The position numbers and the translations under genes were made by a program. The notes below the pieces were generated by a model, which saw only the letters and a list, made by a program, of their open reading frames with translations, was not told the DNA's origin and did no database searches. Positions 1 through 11,100 of a DNA stretch of 64,000 bases are shown here, one piece after another (position 1 is the stretch's first letter; every line of letters begins with the position of its first letter). The DNA comes from Closterium sp. Naga37s-1 (Eukaryota; Streptophyta; Zygnematophyceae; Desmidiales; Closteriaceae), in NCBI GenBank assembly GCA_947471745.1, contig CANJKZ010000774.1, forward strand, positions 1,674,001-1,738,000. The letters run 5' to 3'.

Positions 1-3000
1 TGCCCCAGACCCGAAACACCGACGCATCGCCAACCTTCCCCGTCCACCGGAATGTGGGCGAGGTCTCTGGCTCAGAGACACGGGGCCAGAGGTTGAGCTG
101 ATGCGCAGTGTATCAAATCACAAACGACCACAGAAAATTGGGAGTAGCCGCATGGATCATGGAGGTACGAGCAACCTCCATGATCAAGCCAATGCGACGC
201 TCAGCAATCTCATTCTGCTGAGGAGAGACCGGAAGCGTGAACGTCTGGCGGATGCCTTTGTCTCGAAAGAACTCCTCAAGGAAGCCAGAAGAGAACTCAC
301 CGCCCCTGTCAGAGTGCAGACACCGGACTGGCAAGTCCCGCCGAAACCGCTCGCGCAGCTGGTGACGAGTAGCACGGATCCAAGGGATCAAAACACCGCT
401 GACGCCCGCCTTGCACCGCAAGGGGAAGACAGTGGTGTAGCGTGTATAGTCGTCAACTGTTGGTGCAACCCTACGGTTTGCATTCGGCTTGTTGTCCGTG
501 TGCGTGCATGCGTGTATGCATGGAATGGAATGAGGGCATGAGATAATATATATTTCATGCTGACAATAGTGTGTGAATGATGAGGCATGTTTTTTAACGT
601 GTGCGTCGAGTCAATAGCGAGTTATCACTAGTCTCGTGACATGTCGTCGTTTGTGTGTCGTGTGCGTTTTCTATTTTGTCGTGTGTGGAACCTTCCGCAT
701 GTCACGGGTGTGCGCAGAAGACATCCAAGAACTCAAGGAAGAATTTATCTTGAAGAACCAGAGCCTTGGTTTCAAGATTCAAATGATTTCGAAGCTCTCC
801 AAAAGGGTAAACTTCAAGATAGTGAGAATAGTTACATTAATTTGTGTAGTGTAACATTTCTCTTGGTGTAGTTTCGAGACCCTTCGTGGTTGGGGACAGT
901 GTGGCACTGTTCCACATCACTGTACCTTGGCTCTTGGGGTTTGTAGGAGCTATGAGTCATTCCCAACTCGTAACTTCTTCCTAATTTGTGTTCTAAGACT
1001 ATACTGGCTGCCACAGTGCCGTTCGTTCAAACCGACGTTGTGTCGTCCATTCGTAATGAAATCGTGCGGTCTAAATTGCCGGTTGTAGGCGACATTAAGA
1101 CACTCCAGATCCAAGTTGAATCAGGATATTTGCAGCTGTGACCAGAACGCTATGAACGTTTAAAGCCGCTGTGCTGAAATCCGACTGTGCACTCTTTCGT
1201 TTTAGGCACATTCAAGCCTACTGTGACTATAACATCAACCACCAGTAGGAAGTAGCGCTCCTGGTCTGTTCCACTAATGGGGGATGGGCCCCACACGTCC
1301 ATGTGGAGAGTCTGCAGAGGAGCAGTGGTCGGAGGAAACTCGGAGGAGTGAGGAGCGGCGCGCTGCCGCCCCTCGACGCAGGGAAGGCACGGCGGTGCAG
1401 GCGAGCGCGGGAGGGAGGGCAGGGACCTGGGAAGCCCAGAGACAAGGAGACGGGAGTGCATGCTGCGGAGACACGGCAGCGAGGGTTGACCGAGATGGTG
1501 GTGCCAGAGGAGAGTCTGGTGGGAGAGTACCCGACACGAGCACGATGCTGCAAGCTGACCTGACGCAGACACCTGGCTGGACGCAGCCACCTGACCTGGC
1601 TCAGCCACCTGTGCAGACGCAGTGGTCAGTGTGTACAGACTAGACCCAGGCCGTCTAGTGAACGTAGCAAGGTGACGGCCAGTCCTGGAGCACGTACAGA
1701 TCGCCACACGCTGCCCTCCAGGAGTAAAGGTATCAACCCAGACGTCCTGAATGGCAGCGGTGCTCACCAAGTTCGTAGAGAACGTGGGGAGGTGGAGACC
1801 TGACCGAGCACCGGAGGGGACTGTTGGACACGGGAGGACAGTAGAGGCTCCTGCGACTACTGGGCCCCCAGTGGGGTCACCCAGTGATACTGGTACCGGT
1901 GCAGCAAGTGGGGTGAGTGTGGTGCAATCACGAAACAAGCAACGAGACGCGCCTGAGTCAAGTATGAAAGTGTGCAGGGCCTCAGCAGAGGCAGCAGACT
2001 CACTAGCACCTGTGACAGCAGACTCATTAGCACCTAGAGCTGCAGCAGACTCACTAGCAGCAGACTCACTAGCACCTGTGACAGCAGACGCGCTAGTACC
2101 TAGAGCTGCAGCAGACGCACTAGTACCAGGAGCAGTAGCATCCACACCGGCATCACAAGGCACACACGAGTAACACGCATGATCACTAAGCTCAGTCACA
2201 TACATAGCATAGATAGCCTTGTTGATCTGAACAAATTCAAGAGCATAAACATCTACTCCTATCCCCTGCAGTTTCAGCCAGTTGGAGGCTGCCAGCTCAT
2301 CACCGTACTCATCCACCCAAGCATCCTCAAGACGGCCGAAGCAGTGATACTCAGTGTTCGGCTTCCCGCGGGTCTGCCCCTTCAACTTCCCTGTGCGCCT
2401 GACGTACGGGCAGCGGCCAGAGCCCCCAGAAGAACCACGCTGGACAACCCACTCACGAAGCTGCTGAGGGGTGGGGTTGTCTGGGAGGCGCGGCAGCTGC
2501 TGTCCACTCCCAAAGCCTCCACCGTCACGTGCAGAAGCGCCACGGCCTCCACACTTGCCAACTCCACCCCGACCTCCTCCACCGCCCCCGCTGCCTCCAC
2601 CACTCCAGCCGCCTCCACCACCCCCGCTGCCTCCACCACCCCCACCGCCTCCACCACCCCGTCCGCCTCCACTGCCTCCACCCCCAGAGCCACCCCCACC
2701 GCCTCCACCCCCGCCACCACCACCCCCGCCACCTCCACCGCTGGTGCCACCCCCACCACCCTTACCCCCTTTTCCCTTGCTGCTGTAGCGCAGCAAAGGT
2801 GAGTCATGAGATCAGAAACAGTGTGAAAATCAGCTAGCTCATGGAAGAGGTACGGTAGCATGAGGCAGCCTAGGGCAGCAGTAGCGGGGGAGGAGTAACG
2901 GGCGACAACGGCGTCATAGAGGGCTTTCGTCGTCTTCTGCTGGCTAAAGTGCGCCTTCTCTGCTACTGGAAGGTGGTTGCGAACAGCAAGGCAGGCAGTG

Positions 3001-3197
3001 GCATCACGCATGAGCCACTTCGAATGATCTGCGTGCGCTGTGTCAGCTGGGGCTAAGAGGGATCCCTCTATGTGGGCGAACAAAGACACGCCATCCCTAG
3101 ACTCGCTCGGTAGGTACAACTGGAGATCATCAAGCCAAATGTCAGAACTAATTGCACGACCCTCCGCATCGAAGCTAAGGACTGAGAACGTGGCCAT
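1..3197 (-). pseudogene. Copia-D gag-pol (gag, protease, integrase), interrupted
   Basis: Gag starts with ATG at 3197 (MATFSVLSFDAEGRA) and is readable to about 2800. There the frame changes and roughly 280 bp of gag present in the sister copies is missing. From 2796 to 1235 one frame is open for 548 codons. It holds a poly-Gly linker, the protease motif LDSGASR, a WHHHLG...CVEG GAG-pre-integrase block and the start of the integrase core (HMDVWGP, YFLLVVD). The frame is then broken by the solo LTR. It resumes at 457 downward with the second integrase Asp in HSDRGGEF, and the Glu region reads QQNEIAERR. A stop follows at about 113 (SFVI then stop). The copy is not functional. Confidence 0.88.
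458..1234 (-). mobile_element. Solo LTR of the Copia-A family, TSD TCAAC
   Basis: A 777-bp sequence that begins TGTTGGTGCAACC and ends CTATAACA. It is the reverse complement of the LTRs that bound Copia-A (25592-26413 and 31258-32078). It is flanked by TCAAC at 453-457 and 1235-1239, a 5-bp target duplication. No internal element sequence remains, so LTR-LTR recombination removed it. It sits inside the integrase core of Copia-D between the two catalytic Asp motifs, so it is younger than that copy. Confidence 0.95.
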
Positions 3198-4067
3198 AGG
3201 AGCAGTAGCAGCAGTAGCAACAGTAGTAGCAGCTGCAGTAGCAGTAGTAGTAGCAGTAGCAGCAGGACGGCAGTGCGGTTCAGTAGGGGCACGGCAGCGT
3301 GGCTCGGGCAAGGCGGCGCGGCTCGGCAGGGCGACGCGGCGCAGGCTAGGCAGTGCGGCTCGGCAGGGCACAGCGCAGCAGCGCGTGTGGCAGCAGCAGC
3401 AGGAACACTTGCAGCAGCAGCAGCGCTCAGCAGCAGCAGCGTTTAGCAGCAGCCGACAACAACAGCTCAGGCGGCAGCAACAGCGCGGCAGCAGCAGCAC
3501 AGGCTGCAGCAGCAGCGCAGGCGGCAGTAGCAGCTCTGGCGGCAGCAGCACGTTTGGCAGCAGTTGCACAGCAGCAGCAGAGCTGGTGGGTAGGGGCTCG
3601 GCAGGGCAGAGCGCAGCTGCAATAGCGCTTAGCAGGAGTAGCAGCAGCAGTAGCAACAGCGCGCTTAGCAGCAGCAACAGCGCATGCAGCAGTAGCAGCC
3701 ACGTAAGTGACAGCAGCATCGGCGCTCAGCAGCGCGGACGAGCAGGGCGCAGGCAGGGTGCGGGTGGGTGCACGCGTGCAGGGCGCAGGCCGGGCGCAAG
3801 GCAGAGCGCGGGCCTAGCAGGACACGTGCGGGTCGAGCGCGCGTAGGGCTCGGGCAGTGCGCGTGCGGGCGGCGCGGGCGGGGCACGTGCGTGTGTGCAG
3901 GTGGCGCGAGCAGGGCGCGTACGGGTCGCACATAGGTGAGGTCAGGGCGATCGCGCTAGGCAGGGCGGCACTTGCGAACAGACGGTCGCAATTTCGTGGG
4001 GCGGGGCAGAACGAACGGGCAAGATACAAGCTAACAGTGGGCCCTTTAAAAAAAAAAAAAAAAAAAA
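3198..4067 (-). repeat. Low-complexity leader of Copia-D
   Basis: This lies between the PBS and the gag ATG. It holds interrupted GCAGCAGCA triplet tracts (about 3200-3280 and 3390-3690), then irregular GC-rich 10-20 bp repeats (about 3730-3930), and ends at a run of about 20 A on the plus strand (4048-4067). On the element strand this is poly-T followed by AGGGCCC, a block also found just after the PBS in the other Copia-C/D copies. Long open frames here are compositional (poly-Leu, poly-Ala, poly-Ser) and are not treated as genes. Confidence 0.75.
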
Positions 4068-4094
4068 GGCCTATGGGACCCGCTCATAATACCA

Positions 4095-4253
4095 TGTTAG
4101 AATCTAGTCTAGACTAGGTGAATAGAGTAGAGAGGAGAAGTGGTGATCGATTAGGTTGAGAGGGGGATACAAGAGTGTCTAGAAATATTATGTACCCTCT
4201 AAGGATAACCCCTACATAGCCTAGCAATCTAGAAAGCATAAAATGTTTTGACA
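4095..4253 (-). repeat. 5' LTR of Copia-D
   Basis: A 159-bp segment that on the plus strand starts TGTTAGAATC and ends TTTTGACA, next to the PBS on its left side. No second copy is in the window, so the borders rest on the TG...CA ends, the adjacent PBS and the similar ends of the Copia-C LTRs. The base run after it is ACGAC, the expected half of a target duplication whose partner lies outside the window. Confidence 0.75.
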
Positions 4254-5171
4254 ACGACATGTAGTACTACCGCGTTAGCTCATACAGAACACGCAGGTCA
4301 ACAGTCGCGGGTCAATTGTCGCTACTGTTGACCAACCTGGACTGAACTGTTTCAACTCTCGCAGCTGTCTCGAGTTACGAGCTGCAACGAGGTAACCATG
4401 GGGATCGCAATGGTTACTGCTACTGTAGCGATACCTATATTGCCGTTAATATAAGAATGTACCCCTTACAGTACATGGATAGCTAGGACTATATATTGTA
4501 ATGTAATTTTTCTTATTATGTCATTTACATTCACTATGATTAAGGTCAACCTATAAAGACTTATTATGATGTCTCTTATTCTAGCGGACTTATCCTATCC
4601 GAAAATCCTTCATTATTCTAACAATATCAACAGTTTTTTTCTATATATTTCGAGCCCAGAGGTATAGAAAAAGAGGCAAAAACGCATTCTGGTCTTTATG
4701 ATCACTTCGTTGTTTCATATTCCAATAATCGTTGTCTCAACATTTGAGTACATGCGATAAGACAAGTTCCTCTGAGCTGATTAGTTGCGTAATGGCAATA
4801 ACGCGTCCACGTATAGCGCCAAATGGTTGTGTCATCCTCCTCCCACCATGACAAGCAGGGTTCGGGTTTCTTGCGAGGTTTATGCGCCACCAGCAGGAGC
4901 AGGAGCATGCTCTGTGAGCATGATAGGGGCTTGGCATCCCTCGAGCTTTTGTTGGAAGCAAGCGGTCCTCCCCTTCCCCCTTACCCCGCCAACCATCACA
5001 TTCGACCCAAAAAGGTGCCACTGCCACCAGTACCTGGGTTCGGTCCATTCATGATCAGTCCATGATCCATCCAATCGTGTCAGATCATCCCACCTTTTTC
5101 GTGGATTAGCCTGTTTTAGCTTGCTGCTCAGAATCTCGGTCGAACGTTTATCGTATCGCAGCGAGGGAGCC
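4254..5171. other. AT-richer intergenic DNA upstream of the IPI1 homologue
   Basis: About 0.9 kb of lower-GC single-copy sequence between the Copia-D LTR and the IPI1 start codon. It should contain the IPI1 promoter. Short open frames on both strands between 4737 and 5179 overlap one another and match nothing I recognise, so no gene is called. I see no tRNA, rRNA or repeat structure here. Confidence 0.6.
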
Positions 5172-8100
5172 ATGGGCAATCAGAAGGCGGTGCGGTTGAA
5201 GCACAAGGGCGTGGATTTCAAGGTACGATCGGCCGTTAAAATTACCCGTTGCTATGGTCGTTACGATCAATCCTTAGGTCGGTCGTAAGGGCCGCCTGGT
5301 AGATCAATCCGTCCTTAGGGATCGCGTGTAGGACCGTTAGCGTCTCGTCGTACCCTGCATTTCGTCACGGAGAGCTTCCTCGTTGCTCGCGGATGTGGCG
5401 CCTCGCGTCCTTCGCTCTACGTGCGCGCTTTTCTGCGTGGAGCGGATGTCGCGCTCATGCGCACTGCGCACTGCCGTCTCGCCGCACCGTGCGCCACATT
5501 GCGTGTCGCCACACAGCTTGCCTGCACCGGACTAGACCGGACTAGACCGCCGCCTTGATTTCGCCCGCTGCCGCTACAGTCGGCGATCCGTGGACGACCT
5601 CGTCTCACCCGCCTTAATCCGACCGCCCGTGCATCAGCTCTCTTGCCGACCGATTTAACGCGCGCATTAGTTCTGGTAGTGCCGCGGCTGCATGAACGCG
5701 CGGACAGCCGTGTACCACCCCTTGCGTCGCCACTCGCATCGATTCTTGGTAGTTCCGCCTCTCGTATCCACCCCCTTCACCCCCCTCTTCCACTCTTCTG
5801 CTCTTCCTCTATCCCTCCGCGCGCGTCTCGTTCCGCGCGCGCATGGCAGAAAGTGCGCAGCAAGGTGGGGCGCAAGCTACCGCCGCCGTCCAACGAGACC
5901 AAGACCACCGTCAAGGCCAAGAGTGAGTGAGGCGAGAGTCAACACACTGACACCCCCTCTCCCTCGCTCCCACTCCCCCCCTCCTCCTGACTGCTCGTTC
6001 TCCCTTTCTCATTCCTCTCGGCTCTCCCTTCCCGCTTCACGCTTCTTGTTAATCCAGCAATCCTGTTTCCCTTTCTCTCCCGTTCCCAAAACGCCCTTCT
6101 CACGTCAAAAACCCGCCAATCCGCTTTCTAGGCGCCTCCCTCCATCTTCCAACCCCCCCCCCCACACCTCCCCCCCCACACCCCCCTCCCGCAACACCTT
6201 TCAGCCATCGTGCTACCAGGGCAGAAGCTGCTGGACGATCGGCTTTTGAGGCGCGCGCCTCAGAAGTCTTTCCTTCCCTCCCCCCACACCCCTCTCCCTT
6301 TGCCCATTTCCCCCCTCCCCCCAGCCATCGTGCTACCGGGCCAAAAGCTGCTGGACGACCGGTCGCAGGCGGCGGTATCACAGCGAGGCCACACGCTGCC
6401 GGAGCTGCTCGCCCAGTCCGGCCACTACAGCGACAAGGTTCGGCAAGGTAGGCTCGGCAGGATGAGGCTTGTCAGGGCAAGGAGCATGGGAGGGCATGGC
6501 AGGGGTGTTCACTTGCTTGTGCATGCTACCACACAATCTTCACTCCTGCCACTCCATTCACACCTCCCCTCTCCTCTCCTCTCCTCTCCTCTCCTCTCCT
6601 CTGCTCTCCTCTCCTCGCTCTTTCGGCCAATCAGAGTCGCTCGTTCGCCTGCGCGAGCTGCTGGCAGCCAATCCCGATGAGCTGAGGCGCCATGCTGGCA
6701 CCATCCTCGCCAAGCTGGCGCCACGCATTGCTGACGTGGACAAGAAGACGAGAGACTCCCTCCTGCTGCTGATGCGTTCCGTGCTCTTTCCGACCATGCA
6801 GCCCGAGGTGCGGTTCGGTGCATGCAGCCTGGGTTGTGGTGCGGGGCGAAGGGGGGTTAATGTGACGGGGTTGGGAGGGATGGGGGAGTGGGGCATAGGT
6901 ATGTGGGGGATGGGACTTGTAAGGAGAGGGGGCGGCCTGAAAGGAGAGGGGGTAGGAAGGTACTAGGGATGGGGTGGAGTGAGTAGAGAGGAGAGGAGTA
7001 GCAGGACGGGAGAGAAACGCAAAAGGAGACTCTAGGAGGAGGAAGGAGAGGAGGTGGAGAGGAAGGGAGGCTGGGTGGTGCTGCCAGCCATGAGCCACAC
7101 GGCTGTTGGCACCGTGCCACAGAGAATTCGCGCTTCAGCTCATCCTCACCACCGAGTGTGCACAATGCATGGTGCGCACCTCATCCGTTCTTCTCCCTGC
7201 CCTCCCCCCTCCACCCCACCCTCCACTAACTCCCCTCTCCCAGGAGCGCATGGCGCCATTCTTCACGCTGCTGATGGGCCACGTGGGCTGTGCCATGACC
7301 CACGTGGCGCCGGACATCCGCCATGCCGCGCTGCCATTCCTGTCAGCGCTGCTCGCCCACTACCCCTCGCTCTTCCGCTCCTCCTCCACCGCCCAGGTGC
7401 TCCTCGCCCTCCCGTCGCCTCCCCTCGCCCCTCCTCCCTGCCATGCCCCTCGGGGATCACTGTCCTCCTCTCCTACTCGTCTCGCCCCCTCACTCCTCGG
7501 CCACTCTCGTGACCCACACCACACTCCAGCACGCTCCCCTCAACGTGAATCGCTCATCTGGAACCGCTGCCTCACAGCCATATGTCACTATCTGTTTCGC
7601 CGCTCTCTCACATTCTCTGTCACGCCAGTTTTTCCATTCACGTTCTTCCCCGCCTCCACTCCATCCCTCCCATCCACCCGGCCCCATCTGTCCCCACCCC
7701 TGCCTCCCCATGCCCCTGCCTGCTCGACGATCATCTCCCCTCCCCGCGTGCAGGTGGTGGCGCATTTCACTGACATGCTGGCCCTCGCCTCGCCCTCTGC
7801 GCGCTCCTTCCCCGCCCTCGCCACCACCCTCTCTGCCCTCACCTCCTTCCTCTCCACCGCCTTCCCCCACACCTCCCCCTCCCCCTCCTCTTCCACCGCC
7901 GTTGCTCCATCCCCCTCCGCCCTCACCTCCTCGCCCTCCCTCAACCCCCCTGGCTCCGCCCTGCCTCTCCCCACCTCCCCCTTCACGCACCCGCTCCCCA
8001 CTCTCTCCGCCCCGCCCCCCCCTGCCACCACCTCGTCCGCCCCCTCCCCACCTTCCGCCTGCGCGCCCCCAGGGGAGTACAGCTGGCGCCTGGGTGTGCG

Positions 8101-11100
8101 CCTGCAGCGCGCCCCTCTGCTCTCCGCCCTCCCCGGTAATGAGTCTGGTTACCAGGTCCTCTGGTCGCGCGAATCCGACGGGCCAATCACAGCCCTCCAC
8201 GCATACCGCTCCGCCCTCCCCCCTCCCTCCTCCTCCGCCGCCCACCTCCCCTCTCTCTCACCCTCGCCCCTCAGTTCCGGACAGGCTATGTCTGCTTCGA
8301 AAGAGACAAAAGCAGCCACAGGGCCAGGGGGACAGCAAGCGGCAGCAGCAACAGGCACGGCAGCAGCAAAGGGGGGAATGGAGGGGCTGAGTCGCCCAGC
8401 AGGCATAGCAGCAGCGCTCATCCCGCCTGTGCTTGCAGCCGTCACAGAGTGCCTCCCCCTTGCCTCCGCGCCCTCCCCCCACCTGCCCGCCCTCGCCTGC
8501 CTGCACTCCGCCCTCTCCGCCCTCCACTCCCTCCTCTCCCTCCACCCCCCCTCCCCCACCACCCTCCTCTCCTCCTCAGCCCCTTCCAACTCCTCCTTCT
8601 CCTCCTTCCCCTCCTCCCCTTCGCCCCTACTTTCGGGATTCGCGCCAACCAACCCCTCCGGATGCCAGTCATTCAACTCCATCTTTCCGCACATGCCTGA
8701 AGCTGCAGGCGCAGCAGTGCCAGCTCAGCACCAGCAACTCCAACCGCACCATCAGCACCACCAGCAGCAACATCAAAATCAGCAGCAGCAGGGGGCCTAC
8801 GGGGACGCGCTGTCACGGGTGCTGCACAAGCTGGGCACCGCCTTCCCTCTGCACGCCCCTGCTGGCCTCGCCGCTGCTCGCGCCAAGGGCACCAAGGGCA
8901 GCAACGGTACCGCCGGTGGGGCAGCAGCGGCAGGTGGAGGGCAGCAGAGGGAGGTGGGCGAGCAGCTGGCGATGCTCAACGTGCTGCTCGCTGAATGCCT
9001 CTCGCTCTTCCTCCCTGCCTCCGCTGCTGCTGCTGCTGCTGCTGGGTCCGGTGCTGCTGGTGGTGGGGGGCGTGCGGGGAAGAGGAGGAGGGACGCGCGG
9101 CGGGAGGGGAGGGAGGGAATGTTGGGGGATGAGGGGGGGAAGAGCAGGGGGGCGGGGAGGGGAGCGGTGAAGGGAGAGGCGCGGGGGAGGTTGCTTGAAG
9201 GGAGCAGATTTGTGATTCGGATGAGCGGGGGGAGAGGGGATGGGGGAGGAAGGGAAGGAGGGAGCAAAGCCAACAAGGGGAAGAAGGGTGGACGGGAGAG
9301 CGAGCGGGGGAGGGGAGATACGGGCGATGGTGAGGAAGCAGAGGAGGGAGGGGACGAGGGGGGGGAAGAGGCGGAGGAGGAGGAGGAGGAGGAGGAGGCG
9401 AGGGAGGAGGCGTGGGTAGGCAGGTTGTATGATTTCATGGAAGGCGCGATGGAGGGCAAGGTGAGAGGTGTGCTGCAGGGTGAGAGGTGGGGCAGGCAGG
9501 GTGAGGCATGGGGCGTGCATGTGCGGGGAAGTAGGCGTGGGTGGCACGGCTGTATGAGTTCATGGAAGGGGCGATGGAGGGCAAGGTGATAGGCGTTGCA
9601 TGGTGGGGTGGGGTGAGGGGTGGGGCGGGTGAGGATTTGGTGATGCAGAATGCATATGTGAAGCATCGAGTGAGCTGGTTTGATGGGGCACCAATATGAC
9701 GACATGGAAGGGAATAGAGGCGTGCAGGGCTTTCAATCATGCTCTGCTCCTCATCGCGCTAATACACGTGTTCCCCCCCTCTCGCCTCCCGCCTCCCTCC
9801 CTTGCCCCTCGCCCCTCATTCCAGACCAGCAAAGCCCCTTCCTTCCCCCTATTCCCCATTTTCCCCTTCCTTTTCCTTTCAGCTCCTCCCTGCTCCAACC
9901 GCTTCTCCAATCCTCTCACGCCATGTTAGCGAGTCCCTTATCCGCCGCCTCCTCCCGCTCCTGCCTACCCAACTCCATTACGCCCCCTCGGCCGCCCGCC
10001 GCGCCTCGCTGCTGGGCGGCTTCTCTCGTCTCTTCTCCGTGTCGCCCGCCCGCAGCGCCACTCGGGCTGCGTGCCTAGATGTGATGTTCGGGCTGCTGCA
10101 ACAACAGGCGGTGGGAGGAGAGGGGAGGGCAGGGAGCGAGGGTGGGGGAAAGAGTGAGGGGGAGAAGGCGAAGAGAAACGAAGGGAGGCGAGGAGGAGCG
10201 AGGGGGGAGGAAGGATTGCCGGAGAAGGTGGTTGCTGATTGGCTGACAGCTCTTCCCAGACTGCTCTGGGACATCGGGGCCTCCCATCCTGCCACGTCAT
10301 TGGTAGGTGCTTCGACACTGGTAGGGTTACCACCGCGGCACCGACTGGCGTGATGTAACAGTGTCTGCGTTGACTGCTTCCTGGTGTCACAGTGTCACCT
10401 CTACTGCCACGGCCAACAGCATATCAAACCCCACCCCATACCACCCTTCCCGCTGCCCTGCCCCCTCCCCCTCCCACCAGATGGTGTTGCGCATCTTCTT
10501 CCGCATCGCCTCCATCTCTCCACCGCCCTCCTCATCCTCGCCCCCCTCCGCCTCCTCATCGTCCCTATCAGATCACATCAGCAGTGTGCAGCCGCTGCTC
10601 GTGCCCTTCTTTGCCGCCTCCATTGCTGCTCGCCCTGCCGCACCACACGCACCAGCCCCATCACCAGCAGCAGCAGCTCCAGCAGCAGCAGCAGCGGAGG
10701 AGGCAGCAGGGGGGCATCGGCTGGTGGTGGGGCCGTTCCTGCTGCTACCGGCGCCCCTGCAGGCGCTCTCCCTGGACCTGCTGCTCTGCTTCCCCCGCCT
10801 CTCCCTCCCCCTCCTGCAGTCCCTTGCCGTCTGCTGCATCGCCTCCCACTCGCTAAATTCGCACTCGTTAGAGTCACAAACACAGCAACAGCAGCATGAG
10901 GGGCAAGGCATCGGGCAGGACGCATCTGCAGCAGCAGCAGCGGTGCCACGTGGCATGCGGTGGTTGGCGGGGAGGGCAGTGGAGGTGGTGGGGGCGGCAC
11001 ACAGGAGGGGCGCAGTGGGCTTGGCAGAGTACCTTGGCTTCCTGGTCTCGCTGCTGCTCGCCCGCACTCGTGCCCACTCCCACCTGGACATCACCGCTGC

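Larger units (their letters stand above)
1..4253 (-). mobile_element. Copia-D: Ty1/copia LTR retrotransposon, 5' part, cut by the window edge
   Basis: A minus-strand element. It runs from its 5' LTR (4095-4253) through a primer-binding site, a long repetitive leader, gag, a glycine-rich linker, protease and GAG-pre-integrase into integrase, where it leaves the window. The PBS lies at 4094 downward and reads TGGTATTATGAGC, close to the initiator-Met tRNA complement TGGTATCAGAGC. The reverse transcriptase half and 3' LTR lie off the left edge. A solo LTR of another family interrupts it at 458-1234. The linker composition and protease-to-integrase spacer closely resemble the plus-strand copy at 47900-51408, so the two probably belong to one subfamily. 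Confidence 0.9.

Noticed and set aside
2471..2802. Long proline- and threonine-rich frames on plus
   Set aside because: These are antisense to the glycine-rich gag linker of Copia-D. The same shadow frames appear opposite the linkers of the other copia copies.
4737..5179. Small minus-strand gene divergent from IPI1
   Set aside because: Overlapping frames of about 100 codons exist, but there are no recognisable domains, splice structure or codon bias, so it was left as intergenic.
7106..9589. A single 827-codon gene
   Set aside because: The frame is one long exon (7754-9460) plus exon 5 and translated introns. Splice signals and homology outside it show a multi-exon gene.
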